Source of the DNA: Dyella_B sp035277725 | Lineage (GTDB): Bacteria; Pseudomonadota; Gammaproteobacteria; Xanthomonadales; Rhodanobacteraceae | Reading direction: 5' to 3' | Assembly: GCF_035277725.1 (NCBI RefSeq) | Contig: NZ_DATEJY010000153.1 | Location: forward strand, 12,266 to 76,265 | Length of the DNA: 64,000 bases | Part shown: positions 1-9,057 of the stretch, in pieces | Numbering within the stretch: the first letter of the stretch is position 1 | Layout of the letters: each line of letters begins with the position of its first letter | Position numbers and translations under genes: made by a program | The notes under the pieces: model-generated | What the model saw: only the letters and a program-made list of their open reading frames with translations | What the model was told of the DNA's origin: nothing | The model's database searches: none

Positions 1-162
1 CGAATCGAACGGTCCCGGCGCATCCTTGATCGTCAAGGTGATCTCGTAGCGCATCTTGGGGTGCGGGTTGTGTTTGATGTCGGGTGTGTTCATGGAGGAG
101 CCGCACGCATTAGTAATCAGGGCCAATGGCACTAAGAACAAAAAAGTGAAAGGGTATTTCAT
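1..162 (-). CDS. Putative secretion-associated lipoprotein (3' end outside window)
   Basis: The first 54 codons are visible and the gene continues past the window edge. The N-terminus is a short basic, hydrophobic signal followed by a cysteine at residue 20 (ALITNAC), consistent with a lipoprotein signal. The mature part begins with a run of polar residues and then NPHPKMRYEITLTIKDAPGP. From memory this resembles small periplasmic lipoproteins found beside DUF4189 genes at Xanthomonadales type IV loci, some annotated as immunity lipoproteins. It follows the DUF4189 gene by 10 nt on the same strand, so it probably belongs to the end of the virB operon. Whether it is an immunity protein is inference. 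Confidence 0.6.
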   Translation of the reverse strand, partial: MKYPFTFLFLVPLALITNACGSSMNTPDIKHNPHPKMRYEITLTIKDAPGPFDS

Positions 163-172
163 TGACGCCTGA

Positions 173-664
173 TTACCCGATTTGGGCGGGGAGGCTACAA
201 CTTGTAAAGATGGTGCGGCAGTCAGTGTCGCTTGCGACACAAATCTTCATGGCTTGCTCAGTAGCCTCCGTCAGGGTTGCTCCACTGTGAGAGACATGGA
301 TTTTTTTACCCGCAACTACAACTGCGCAGCCATTGGCGTATAAAGTTTCAATCTTGCAATTTTTGCCTTCTTTTGCTTGGCAGTCGGCAATGGCCGACTG
401 CTCGGCTTGTCGTTTGCTCGGCTCATTGGTAGCCACTCCGATGCGACCAACAGACCCAATCGCAATGGCGCCCCAGCGCGACTCCCATCGTGGGGATGGT
501 GCTTGTGATGGTTGTTGGTAATAGCCTGATGGTAAGGGGCCGCACGAACTAATATCCGTGCCGCTATACGGAATCATGCCCGGTGGGCAGCCGCCCTCGG
601 CATGTGCAAAGGAGTGAAACATCAATAAGCAAAGTAGAAGGGGCATCAAGACAAACAGTTTCAC
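173..664 (-). CDS. DUF4189 domain secreted protein
   Basis: 163 aa. The GTG start is supported by a GGAGAG sequence just upstream that overlaps the virB6 stop region; only 2 nt separate the genes. Residues 1-22 form a signal peptide (hydrophobic core ending AHA). Residues 60-160 match the DUF4189 pattern: WGAIAIG, then repeated DCQ and CAVVVAG segments with paired cysteines that could form disulfides in the periplasm. DUF4189 proteins have no firm function. Its position as last-but-one gene of a VirB operon, followed by a lipoprotein, suggests a cargo, inhibitor or immunity role. That role is inferred from context only. Confidence 0.75.
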   Translation of the reverse strand: MKLFVLMPLLLCLLMFHSFAHAEGGCPPGMIPYSGTDISSCGPLPSGYYQQPSQAPSPRWESRWGAIAIGSVGRIGVATNEPSKRQAEQSAIADCQAKEGKNCKIETLYANGCAVVVAGKKIHVSHSGATLTEATEQAMKICVASDTDCRTIFTSCSLPAQIG

Positions 665-666
665 GT

Positions 667-1779
667 CTACTCTCCATCACGAGGTTTGTGTTTCACTGCA
701 TCTTGGTTCGCAGTGTTGGATGTTTGAGCAAGGGTGCGTTGCGGGGGCGCTGTATGGGTGTCGAACGCACTGATGCCTTCGTTCTGGGCTCTTCCGGTGG
801 ATTGATTTGGCGCATATGTCAGCGGCATATACCCACCCCCATACGACCCCACCGGCTGCCCCTGCGGCCCTGGCCGGCTCAACATCCCGCCACTAAACAC
901 CGAGAAGTGCATAAAACTCCCCATCGTCCCATTGAAAAACACCGCTGCCATCGGCGGCACCGAAATAATCAATACCGTAAGCAACAGTCCAATGCCGCCC
1001 TGCTGCATCGCCTGACTGGTCAAACCTTCGGTATTATTGCCAAGAATCGAATTGATCACCTTGGATGCCCACAATGCCTCACTTATTTTTAGCGTGAGGC
1101 CCAGCACCATCGCGCAAACTGCGCTGAGCAAGGCCATGGAGAATACTGTGCCCAGGCCGTAGAGCAGCCAACGGCGAAACAGCTCTTTGGTCTGTTCAAA
1201 AAGCAGGCAGAGAATGAACAAGGGGCCTAAGCCAATGAACAGAGCTATCGCGAATTGGTAGAGCAACAGCATCGCACCTGCCGCCATGGGCGGGGAAGCG
1301 GTACCGAAAGTGGCGATGAGCAAGGAGCGGTTCTTCGCATCCTGCATCTCCTGGTCACCAGGCACGATCTGCACAGCATCGATGGTGCCCAAGGCCACTT
1401 GCGTGTAGGCGAGGTTCTTGTCGACGTCCTGCGCGGTGCTCTCATCGCCATTGCCGGTGAACAAACCGTGGACCTCTTTGTCCAGGCCGATGGTCAGCCA
1501 GTCATGCAGGTTGGTGCCCACCACGGACATGGTGGTGGCAGCGGAGACGATAACGGCGATGCGGGCCATGTTGAGGACCATGTGCATCAGTGGTTCGCGG
1601 GATTGGCCAGTGAGAAGTCGGTAGCCCTGAACGATGATCCACAACGTGACGAGGGTCAGTGCGATGGCGCTGGCCCAGGTCATTGCGCGGGTCATCAAGT
1701 TCAGCCCGAACTGATTGATCTGCTGATTCAGGTACTCATAGACCAGCGAGAAATAAATGTAATCGCCTATGTTGGGCAT
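667..1779 (-). CDS. virB6: VirB6 inner-membrane component of type IV secretion
   Basis: 370 aa. Several membrane segments are visible: about residues 33-55 (WASAIALTLVTLWIIVQGY), 70-90, 160-195, 205-230 and 262-285. This is the TrbL/VirB6 pattern of a polytopic inner-membrane channel subunit. The C-terminal 75 residues are soluble, rich in Gly, Pro, Gln and Thr, and probably flexible. Start ATG has GGAGCAAG upstream. It follows virB5 by 32 nt and precedes the DUF4189 gene by 2 nt. Assignment rests on topology plus position as last VirB gene in the Xanthomonas-type order. Confidence 0.88.
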   Translation of the reverse strand: MPNIGDYIYFSLVYEYLNQQINQFGLNLMTRAMTWASAIALTLVTLWIIVQGYRLLTGQSREPLMHMVLNMARIAVIVSAATTMSVVGTNLHDWLTIGLDKEVHGLFTGNGDESTAQDVDKNLAYTQVALGTIDAVQIVPGDQEMQDAKNRSLLIATFGTASPPMAAGAMLLLYQFAIALFIGLGPLFILCLLFEQTKELFRRWLLYGLGTVFSMALLSAVCAMVLGLTLKISEALWASKVINSILGNNTEGLTSQAMQQGGIGLLLTVLIISVPPMAAVFFNGTMGSFMHFSVFSGGMLSRPGPQGQPVGSYGGGYMPLTYAPNQSTGRAQNEGISAFDTHTAPPQRTLAQTSNTANQDAVKHKPRDGE

Positions 1780-1811
1780 GTACTTGCTCCGTGGCCTATG
1801 TCGCCGGACAC

Positions 1812-2624
1812 CTAGTTACTGAGGGCGGCCTTGAGGGCAGTCGAGTTGATGATAGTGCCAAGCACGCTGGGGCTGCCTTGCATAGCGCGGCGCGAAAGGT
1901 TGGACTGAATCTGCTGCAACATCTGAACTTGGGCATCGTTTTGCTGCATGTTGCTTTGCCATTGTTCGCGAGCCTGGGTCAGATTGCCTTGATAACGACC
2001 GATATCGTTGGTATTGGCATCCAGGTTGCCGGATGAGTTGTCTACTTTCGTGAAGCGCTCTTCTTGGATCTGTGTCAAATCGGAGCTGGCCCTGGCGACT
2101 GCTTGCAGGTAGTCGACAGTGTCGTTGTATTTCTTGTTCTTGGTCATAACGATCAGTCCGCACAATTGGCGCTGCTGCTTCACCACGTCGCCGCCCATCT
2201 GCGGAATGAACGATTGCAGTGCACTGGTAATATCGCCGGCTAATGATGTCGTAATGCCGGGGCAGGCATCGCTAACGCCGTAGTCATCAGGGATGTGCGT
2301 GAACTGGTTCTGCAGGGTGAAAAGCTGGAAGTTAAGACCCTGGAGCTTGACCAGTTGTTGCTGCCAGAACGCCGCTTGATCGGCGTAATGCTGCATGACG
2401 TCTTTGTAATGCTGAATCTGATCCATATAGTGTTGTGCCGTTTGGATCCAGCGAGATTCTTGTTGCGCATATTCCTCGATGGCCCTGGCCAAGCTCATGG
2501 GGTCGTTGACGATTTGTACACCCTGGGCCATGTTGGTAACGGTGGTGAGGCTGCCGGCCAATATCACAACAGCAACGGTAAGCTTTTTTCTGAGGCCAGT
2601 GCGGAGATAGTCTGGAGCTTTCAT
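1812..2624 (-). CDS. virB5: VirB5 minor pilin / T4SS pilus-tip protein
   Basis: 270 aa. The N-terminus (basic RTGLRKK, then a hydrophobic stretch to about residue 35) is a signal peptide for export. The mature protein is strongly helical, with long Gln-rich heptad-like segments around residues 45-95 and 195-250, as expected of VirB5/TraC-type pilus-associated proteins. It lies 28 nt downstream of virB4 and 32 nt upstream of virB6. The sequence of VirB5 proteins is poorly conserved, so the call relies on signal peptide, helical content and gene order. Confidence 0.82.
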   Translation of the reverse strand: MKAPDYLRTGLRKKLTVAVVILAGSLTTVTNMAQGVQIVNDPMSLARAIEEYAQQESRWIQTAQHYMDQIQHYKDVMQHYADQAAFWQQQLVKLQGLNFQLFTLQNQFTHIPDDYGVSDACPGITTSLAGDITSALQSFIPQMGGDVVKQQRQLCGLIVMTKNKKYNDTVDYLQAVARASSDLTQIQEERFTKVDNSSGNLDANTNDIGRYQGNLTQAREQWQSNMQQNDAQVQMLQQIQSNLSRRAMQGSPSVLGTIINSTALKAALSN

Positions 2625-2652
2625 TAAAGAAACCTGTGTGAGATGAATGCGC

Positions 2653-5130
2653 TCAGGAACGGGCCTGTTGGGTGATGGACGCAGTTGTGGTCGGTGATGT
2701 TGGCGAGGATTTGGATTTACCGCTGCCTTTGCGTCGTTCGTAAAACATCTGCAACCACTGCTCGGGCCTCAGTTCATCCACTGGCACGCTTTTGGCTTCG
2801 GCACACTCGTTGATCACGGCGTGCATGACGTCGATGTTGTCGGTAGACGCGGAGATCACGGCCAGTGCATCGTCGAAGCCGCGCAGGTTCAGTTGGCACA
2901 CTGCCGAGCCATGGCCTTGCTTGACCAGGAAGCTGCGCGAGCGCTCATCCAGACTTACAACGACCTGGTATTCTGCCTCGGTGAGTTTCAGGCCGTTGAT
3001 GTAATCCTCGCGGCTGGCGTTTGGGTTGGGCAGCAGGATCATTGTGGCGGTCTGTTCGATCAGGGCCGCGGCGATGTCGCTGGCGAGGGCATCCTCAGGG
3101 CTCTGCGTGGCGAAAATGCCCAGGCCGTTTTGTTTACGGATGGTTTTTTGCTTGTTCTTGGCGAATTCCTTCAGGCCGCCCTGGCCGTCGAGGATCTTCC
3201 AGAATTCGTCCATGACGTAAATCAGCGGGCGGCCGTCGATCAGCGCTTCCAGGCGGTGCAGCAGGTAATGGATGACCGGTGCGCGCACTTGCGGGTTGTC
3301 GATGATGTCGGTGTAGTCGAAGCCGATGATGTTGGCCCGGGTGAGGTCGACGGTGTCCTTTGGATTGTCGAACACCCAGCCAAGCGAATGGGCCGCCGTC
3401 CATTTGCGCATGCGTACGAACAGGCCGTCGTCGCCCATGTTGGGCAGGCTCTTCTGGAAGTTGGTCATGCTGCGCAGGTGCAGGGGCGTGTCGAGCATGC
3501 TGTCGACGGCGCGGTAAATGTCTTCCTCTTCGCGGGAGCTGTAGAGGCTCTTGCCAGCCAGCATCTTGATCAGTTCGGCCAGAAACTGCACGTTGGCTTC
3601 GTTGCGCTCGCACTGGAAGGGGTTGAAGCCGGTGGGCTTGCCGTTTTTTAGCGCCAGATAATTGCCGCCGCAGGCGCGCACGAAAATCTCGGCGCCATGA
3701 TCCTTGTCGAAAAAGAAAATGGTGGGTGTGGGCGAGAGCTTCTGCGCCTGGCTGAGCAGGAAGTTGATCAGCGCGGTTTTGCCAGTACCGGATTTGCCGA
3801 TGACCAGCGTGTTGGCCACGGCTTTTTCGCCCTCCGATTTCTCGTTGGGATGGGTGGCGTGGAAGTTGAAGTAATACGGCTGGCCGTTGTTGGTTTGCAG
3901 GGTGGTGATGCAATCGCCCCACGGGTTGTGCGCTTTCTTGCCAATGGCAAAGTTGTGCAGGGGCGAGAGCCCCAGGAAGTTGAGTGAGCTGACGTTGGCC
4001 GGACGCGTGCGGTATTTCCAATTGCCGGGGAATTGCGAATAGAACGAAGCGGTAACGGCCAGGTCTTCTTTCACCGACACGAAACCGGCATTGGAAAGTT
4101 CCGCGCGCGTGGCGGCGATTTGCTGGGAAAGTGCGTCCTGGCTCGCGGCATATACGGCCATGGTGAAGTGATATTCACCCAGCACGAAGTTGCCGGAGGC
4201 GAGCTGGTCCATCGCCTGGTCCAGCTCGATGATCTGGCTGACGGCCTTGTCGCCGGAAGAGATCATCATCCCTTTGGTGCGTTCCAATGCCTTGAGTGCG
4301 GCATGGCGACCCATCGGGCTGAAAGAATGCGTGATGACGTATTCGAAATCCAGGTACTTCAGGCCATTGAGAATGCCGGGATAGGTGCTTTCGGTGTATT
4401 CCTTGACGTTTAGAATCGCGCCGAAGTGATTCTCGCCATTGGGTGTGGAGACCACGAAATCGCCGGTCTTGCTGGAGAAGCGTTGCTTGCTTACGGGCAG
4501 GTACTGGTAGACCGGTGCGGGTAGTACCGGCACGGGTTCATCAATGCGGTTGAGCAAATAGCCGAACAGTTCCAGCGTTTCGGAAAACACTACGCCGTTG
4601 CCGGATTCGTACATCCCCAGACGAGTAGGGGCGTAATCCGCAAGCACGGCTTCTACATTGCCGCCCAATTCCTGGATGGTGCTGATGGCGTGCGCCTGTT
4701 CGGCTTCGAGCTGGCTGATGTCGCGGACTTTTTCGGCAAAGCGCTTGCCGCTGACGACAGGACGATAGATCAATGTGAGGTACAGCTCGTTCTGCATCAG
4801 CTTCTGCTCGGAGAGCGCGCTGAAGTAGGCGTCGGACAGGCTTTGGTTGAAGGCTTGGCCGAAGCGGCTCTTGTCCTTCAGCCGGCGGCGCCGGCGCACG
4901 TCGTGCACCCAGAACGCGACATTGGCGAAATCCGGTGCGCGCAAGGTCTGCAGCATGCGGTTGAAGCTGTTATGACGATACTCGATGTCCCCCGCCTCCT
5001 TGCCGACGAAGGGCAAGCCGTCCAGCCGCCACACGAGCAGGAAGTCGCCGCCGGTCGTCTTGACCACGGTGGGCGATACATGCGTGGAGAGGGGGATGCA
5101 TTCGCTGATGGGGGCGTCGGGAATCAACAT
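2653..5130 (-). CDS. virB4: VirB4 T4SS ATPase
   Basis: 825 aa, normal for VirB4/CagE. The N-terminal half is the CagE/TrbE-VirB domain. The C-terminal ATPase has Walker A GKSGTGKTA near residue 443, Walker B IYVMDEF near 638, and a following FATQSPEDAL segment typical of the FtsK/HerA-like fold. It powers pilus biogenesis and substrate transfer at the inner membrane. A 95-nt gap containing a 9-bp hairpin separates it from virB3 upstream; virB5 follows after 28 nt. The last 30 residues are Ser/Thr/Lys rich and probably disordered. Confidence 0.97.
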   Translation of the reverse strand: MLIPDAPISECIPLSTHVSPTVVKTTGGDFLLVWRLDGLPFVGKEAGDIEYRHNSFNRMLQTLRAPDFANVAFWVHDVRRRRRLKDKSRFGQAFNQSLSDAYFSALSEQKLMQNELYLTLIYRPVVSGKRFAEKVRDISQLEAEQAHAISTIQELGGNVEAVLADYAPTRLGMYESGNGVVFSETLELFGYLLNRIDEPVPVLPAPVYQYLPVSKQRFSSKTGDFVVSTPNGENHFGAILNVKEYTESTYPGILNGLKYLDFEYVITHSFSPMGRHAALKALERTKGMMISSGDKAVSQIIELDQAMDQLASGNFVLGEYHFTMAVYAASQDALSQQIAATRAELSNAGFVSVKEDLAVTASFYSQFPGNWKYRTRPANVSSLNFLGLSPLHNFAIGKKAHNPWGDCITTLQTNNGQPYYFNFHATHPNEKSEGEKAVANTLVIGKSGTGKTALINFLLSQAQKLSPTPTIFFFDKDHGAEIFVRACGGNYLALKNGKPTGFNPFQCERNEANVQFLAELIKMLAGKSLYSSREEEDIYRAVDSMLDTPLHLRSMTNFQKSLPNMGDDGLFVRMRKWTAAHSLGWVFDNPKDTVDLTRANIIGFDYTDIIDNPQVRAPVIHYLLHRLEALIDGRPLIYVMDEFWKILDGQGGLKEFAKNKQKTIRKQNGLGIFATQSPEDALASDIAAALIEQTATMILLPNPNASREDYINGLKLTEAEYQVVVSLDERSRSFLVKQGHGSAVCQLNLRGFDDALAVISASTDNIDVMHAVINECAEAKSVPVDELRPEQWLQMFYERRKGSGKSKSSPTSPTTTASITQQARS

Positions 5131-5192
5131 GGCTTCATGCCGTTGTGAGAGTTAAACCTAGCGACGTGGACTCAAAAAGTCTGTAGGCGCGT

Positions 5193-5219
5193 CCGCTCCA
5201 GCTGTTCATGCTGGAGCGG
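5193..5219. promoter_or_regulatory. Stem-loop in the virB3-virB4 gap
   Basis: A perfect 9-bp inverted repeat (CCGCTCCAG / CTGGAGCGG) with a 9-nt spacer lies in the only sizeable gap (95 nt) between virB3 and virB4. It has no T-tract on the transcribed strand, so it is more likely an RNA-processing or translation-control hairpin, or a REP remnant, than a terminator. No function is established. Confidence 0.45.
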
Positions 5220-5225
5220 GACCGA

Positions 5226-5534
5226 TTACTTGTGCTGCCCGGGTCGGCCGCGGTAGCTGTTAGGGGTGAACACCCACATGCCGTCGTGCTCCTTGAGATT
5301 GCGCACGCGTGTGCGGAGTAGCAAGTGAAGGCTGAGCAGGCGGAAGATCATTTCATCGCGCTTGGCCATTTGCCGCATCGCGAAGATGACGAACGGGATG
5401 AGAACGAGGAAAATGAGATTGGTGTACATCGCCAACAACAGGCACGAACCGGCGCCGATAAAGAAGGGCACGTAAGGCACGCCCATGAACATCGGCGGGC
5501 GCGTGCAGCCGCGGAACACCACGTTTTTATGCAT
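5226..5534 (-). CDS. virB3: VirB3 inner-membrane T4SS protein
   Basis: 102 aa, the usual VirB3 size. Residues 8-18 (RGCTRPPMFMG) match the conserved VirB3 N-terminal motif, followed by two closely spaced membrane helices at about 19-38 and 40-55. The start overlaps the virB2 stop by 8 nt (ATGCATAA), implying coupled translation. VirB3 works with VirB4 at the inner membrane in pilus assembly. Confidence 0.92.
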   Translation of the reverse strand: MHKNVVFRGCTRPPMFMGVPYVPFFIGAGSCLLLAMYTNLIFLVLIPFVIFAMRQMAKRDEMIFRLLSLHLLLRTRVRNLKEHDGMWVFTPNSYRGRPGQHK

Positions 5535-5913
5535 AGTGGTTCAGAAGCTGCACAATCATGGCAGTGCCGCACTGCTGACCGGTGTCGCCGACCACCATCT
5601 TGGCGATTTGAGCGGCGGCACCGATCAGTACGCCACCAATCAGAATCGGTGCGACGTCCGAGATACGCTTATGTGCAAAGGCGATTTGGTAGCCGGAGAA
5701 AACGATCGCGATGGTGACCACGGCGATCGAAGCCATGTTGAGCAGGCCGTTTACGTTGTCAAAGAAGCCGCAGACTTTCTGATCGGAACCGGCGAAGTCC
5801 GGCATGGCGAGCGCCAGATTGGGCAGCAAAGCGGTGGCGAGTACGACTAGGCCCAGCATCAACATAGGCTGCATGTTGGAAAATCGATGTTTGATAGGGG
5901 CGTTTTTTTTCAT
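5527..5913 (-). CDS. virB2: VirB2 major pilin precursor
   Basis: 128 aa. The ATG is chosen because AAGGAGTC lies 5 nt upstream; an in-frame extension further upstream has no such signal. Residues 1-36 are a long leader ending LALA, cleaved before MPDFAG. The mature pilin has two hydrophobic helices (about 58-78 and 88-108) joined by a short basic loop (AHKRISD), the standard VirB2 hairpin, with cysteines at residues 48 and 115 outside the helices. It is the pilus building block. A 100-nt gap separates it from virB1 upstream. Confidence 0.92.
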   Translation of the reverse strand: MKKNAPIKHRFSNMQPMLMLGLVVLATALLPNLALAMPDFAGSDQKVCGFFDNVNGLLNMASIAVVTIAIVFSGYQIAFAHKRISDVAPILIGGVLIGAAAQIAKMVVGDTGQQCGTAMIVQLLNHYA

Positions 5914-6013
5914 CTCGGACTCCTTGTTGAGTGGGTTGCAAGCTGGGAAAGATGCCTGGTAACGGAATGGGCCGTCAGGTTCGTGACGAGCGCCTCGAAA
6001 CGGTGCTGCTGCC

Positions 6014-6841
6014 TTAGAAAACGAAAGCTTCATCGCGTGGCTCTTGGTATGAATCAGCCAGATCGGCAGGTTCGGGGGATGCTGTCGAAGTGACCGCCGG
6101 TGAGGAGACGGACGTACGTGTGACTGGTTCGTCTGGGCCGAGCACCTGCGGCACGAAGACGTCACTTGCAGCGGTATGGCCGGTGGCGAGTGTGGCCGTC
6201 GCGGCGTCGTTTGATGGCGAGTCGGCGGAAACACCGGCAGTGCGCGCCATGGTGGATGGGACAACACTCAAAGCAGTGTCCAGCGCGATGCTGCGCATGG
6301 CGATGCGGTACGCGCCGCTATCGTTCTGTAGCTTCGAGACTCGCGTGACGTCGTCGCGAGTTAGAGCAACCGGGACGGCGGCAACTTGGCGACCTTCGAG
6401 CGTCAGGCTCCGGCTGATGGAGTCATAGATTTTTTGCACGTATCCATCGCGGTAGCCGGTGATGAAGTTGCCGGAGTGGTAGCAACTGAAAGCCTTGCCC
6501 CAATCGTTGCCGGAGCTTGCGTAGCATTCGGCGAGAATGCGAGAGCCGGCCGCCAGATTAGCGCAGGCTTCAAAGGCCTTCTCATAGGTATCCAGGCCAT
6601 ACTTGGCGAGATTGGCGCGATTGACCTGGGCGATGCCCACGGAAAAGTTGTAGCCCTGTTCTTCCAGCATGCGCACAGTGGCGATGGCCTCGCCGAGATT
6701 TTGTGGCTGGCGCGCGAGCTGGCCGCCGACCACGCCGATGGCGAACGGGTTATGGCTGGATTCGACATCGACAACGTGCTGCATCACTGCCACCGGCACG
6801 GCAAGGTTCGGGCAACTCAGCATTTCCAGGCCTGGCAGCAT
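6014..6841 (-). CDS. virB1: VirB1 lytic transglycosylase
   Basis: 275 aa. The SLT/lysozyme-like domain occupies residues 5-150: the catalytic glutamate lies in VDVESSHNP near residue 27, followed by GIAQVN near 72 and YHSGN near 121. It opens the peptidoglycan for the secretion channel. No signal peptide precedes the catalytic domain, a feature I associate with the Xanthomonas VirB1 family. The C-terminal 120 residues are rich in Ser, Thr, Ala and Pro, low in complexity and probably disordered. The start has GGAGCC upstream; virB11 ends 12 nt before. Confidence 0.92.
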   Translation of the reverse strand: MLPGLEMLSCPNLAVPVAVMQHVVDVESSHNPFAIGVVGGQLARQPQNLGEAIATVRMLEEQGYNFSVGIAQVNRANLAKYGLDTYEKAFEACANLAAGSRILAECYASSGNDWGKAFSCYHSGNFITGYRDGYVQKIYDSISRSLTLEGRQVAAVPVALTRDDVTRVSKLQNDSGAYRIAMRSIALDTALSVVPSTMARTAGVSADSPSNDAATATLATGHTAASDVFVPQVLGPDEPVTRTSVSSPAVTSTASPEPADLADSYQEPRDEAFVF

Positions 6842-6853
6842 GACGATGGCTCC

Positions 6854-7894
6854 TCAGGCGGTATGCGCGTGCAGCACGCGACCGGGATTGAAGTCGATGC
6901 CGGTGATGTAGCGGCGGCCGGCATGCGCCTTGATGTGTACGATGATGTCGATGGTCATCATCAGCAGGCGCTTGATGGTGGTGAATTCCAAGCCCGCTCC
7001 TTCGGCTGATGCCTTCACCATCAGAGCCAGCTGATCCCAGGTTTGTTCCGTGCTTCCGGCGTGGCAACTAGTGATGGAGCCAGGGTGCCCCGAGGCGCAG
7101 TTGCGGATGAAGTAGAACGCTTCATCGCCACGCAGCTCGGCCAGGATGATGCGATCCGGCTTCATGCGCAGGCAGGCTTCCATGCAGCTTTTGGCGGTGA
7201 CGTTACTGGCGCTCTGGCCTCCCTTGGAATACAGCAGATGCACCACGTTTGGCTGTTCGATGAACAGTTCGCGTGCGTCTTCGATGGTGACTAGCCGTTC
7301 GTCGTGGGGAATGTGATGCACCAGCGACTTCATGAAGGTGGTCTTGCCGCTGCCGGTGGCACCGGCGACGACGATGTTCTTCTTGTCGAGCACGGCCTGG
7401 CGGAAAAAGTCGCCGTAGCGGCGCTCCGCGCGCAGACGCAACAGCTCGCGATCCTGATCGCTGAGGGCGTGGGTGTCTTCGAGGATTTGCGCGAAGAAGC
7501 CGTCTTCCTGATATTGCGCCAACGTTCGGGTTTGCCGTGATGGCAGGCGGATGGTGATCGATACCTTGCCGGCATCGCAGGCGGGCGGAATGACGAATTG
7601 TGCACGCTGGCCAGTGGGAAAGGTCAGCGACACCACTGGATCGGTATCGGTGATGTGCTGGCCGGTATTGCTTTCGTTGACGACGGTAGTGCAGAACTGC
7701 CGGGCGCGTTCGAAGGTGAGCGTAGGAATCTCCACACGATGCCATCCGGTGCGGTTTTCCAGATAGAGCTCACCCGGCCGATTGATGCAGATTTCCGTAA
7801 CGTCCGGCGACGCCATGAAATCCTTGATGCCCAGGATGGCGTACTGGTAATCGAGGAAGTCGGTGCTGACGTGGGCGATGATCGAGTCATCCAT
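6854..7894 (-). CDS. virB11: VirB11 T4SS AAA+ ATPase
   Basis: 346 aa. An N-terminal domain (residues 1-145) precedes the RecA-like ATPase domain. Walker A is GATGSGKTTF near residue 180, an acidic TIEDARE box follows near 205, Walker B is RIILAELRG near 250, and a His box (TSCHAGS) lies near 275. It forms the hexameric motor that switches VirB4 between pilus assembly and substrate transport. It sits 17 nt after virB10 and 12 nt before virB1. Confidence 0.97.
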   Translation of the reverse strand: MDDSIIAHVSTDFLDYQYAILGIKDFMASPDVTEICINRPGELYLENRTGWHRVEIPTLTFERARQFCTTVVNESNTGQHITDTDPVVSLTFPTGQRAQFVIPPACDAGKVSITIRLPSRQTRTLAQYQEDGFFAQILEDTHALSDQDRELLRLRAERRYGDFFRQAVLDKKNIVVAGATGSGKTTFMKSLVHHIPHDERLVTIEDARELFIEQPNVVHLLYSKGGQSASNVTAKSCMEACLRMKPDRIILAELRGDEAFYFIRNCASGHPGSITSCHAGSTEQTWDQLALMVKASAEGAGLEFTTIKRLLMMTIDIIVHIKAHAGRRYITGIDFNPGRVLHAHTA

Positions 7895-7911
7895 GGCGCT
7901 GTTCCGTGTGC

Positions 7912-9057
7912 CTAGAAACGAGCCACTACGCCGCTGAAATCCACGTCCTTGGCGACGTAGATGCTCACGACGGTGCCCTGGTTGATGGTGACGGTGGCGG
8001 GACGATTGGCAGAACGCTGCACCGCCTGGTTGGCGAGGTTCTGCAGGGTTTGCGCGGTGTTGCTTTCGAATGGTGTTTGCGTGACCACGCCATTGCTGAT
8101 GGTGGTCTGGGGCGGGCCGTGTTCGGCGGCTTCGTACTTGAACGCATCACTGAGCATGCTGATCAGCAAGGCAGCGCCGATGCGGCTAGGCCAGTGAGCG
8201 TTGTAATAGCCCGGATGTCCGGAGCCGCCAAGGTTGTCCACGCCGGGACTGGCCATGTTCACGTCGATGCCGGTGGGTGTCACGATGCGGTCCCACACCA
8301 CGTAGACGCGGTTGGTCGTCGGCTCGGTGTCGTATTTGCCAAGGACTTTTGAGCCCTTGGGCAACAGCAGGCGATGGCCATTGAACGAATAGACCGGCTC
8401 GGTCACCGTGCAGGAGGTAAATCCCGGGTAATCGGTGACAATGCGGGTCTGCAGCACGCAACGAATAAACGTGCCACGCAGCAGCAAGGTGTCGGGATTA
8501 TTCAATGGCTGCGCATTGGATACGTCGGCGAGCGCTGCGATGCCGCCGGGCGAGGTGGCATGCAGTGCGCCATGGATGCCGGTCATGGCGCCTTGATCGG
8601 ACCGGGGCGAAGCCGTATCGCCAGCCATCATACGGCGCTCCATCAACGTTGGGCCGCGTGGCGTAAGTGGTGTGACCGTCGTTGACGGCGGGAGCGATGG
8701 GGGCTTTGGCGCGAGTGGAATGGCTACGCTTGGTTGCTGTGCCATAGGCGCCGCAGGCAGAGGGGACGGCGTCGGCGGTACGTTCACCGTTTCCTCGCGC
8801 GGTTTGGTCTGTGCGTCATGTCGATGCGACAGTCCGTTCGCGAGCAGCAGCACGCTCACAATGAGCACGGCGATCGTACCGGCCAACACGAGGATTGCGT
8901 TGCGGCTGCTTCGCTTGGCTTCGTTCGTGCGCAGTTGTGGTGCACCCGCATCGAGGTCGGGTGCTGATGCCTGACGGTATTGCTGCGAATAGCTGTTGCC
9001 GGACGATGCTGCGTCGGAGCCACTGTCTTCGGCGCGATAAGGATTGTTCGTGCTCAC
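7912..9057 (-). CDS. virB10: VirB10 core-complex protein
   Basis: 381 aa. Topology fits VirB10: a short cytoplasmic N-terminus, one membrane helix at about residues 46-67 (ILVLAGTIAVLIVSVLLLAN), a Pro-rich periplasmic linker (85-140) and a C-terminal TrbI-like beta barrel with the outer-membrane antenna segment around 290-330. The start is GTG, overlapping the virB9 stop by 4 nt (GTGA). VirB10 spans both membranes and forms the core with VirB7 and VirB9. Confidence 0.96.
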   Translation of the reverse strand: MSTNNPYRAEDSGSDAASSGNSYSQQYRQASAPDLDAGAPQLRTNEAKRSSRNAILVLAGTIAVLIVSVLLLANGLSHRHDAQTKPREETVNVPPTPSPLPAAPMAQQPSVAIPLAPKPPSLPPSTTVTPLTPRGPTLMERRMMAGDTASPRSDQGAMTGIHGALHATSPGGIAALADVSNAQPLNNPDTLLLRGTFIRCVLQTRIVTDYPGFTSCTVTEPVYSFNGHRLLLPKGSKVLGKYDTEPTTNRVYVVWDRIVTPTGIDVNMASPGVDNLGGSGHPGYYNAHWPSRIGAALLISMLSDAFKYEAAEHGPPQTTISNGVVTQTPFESNTAQTLQNLANQAVQRSANRPATVTINQGTVVSIYVAKDVDFSGVVARF

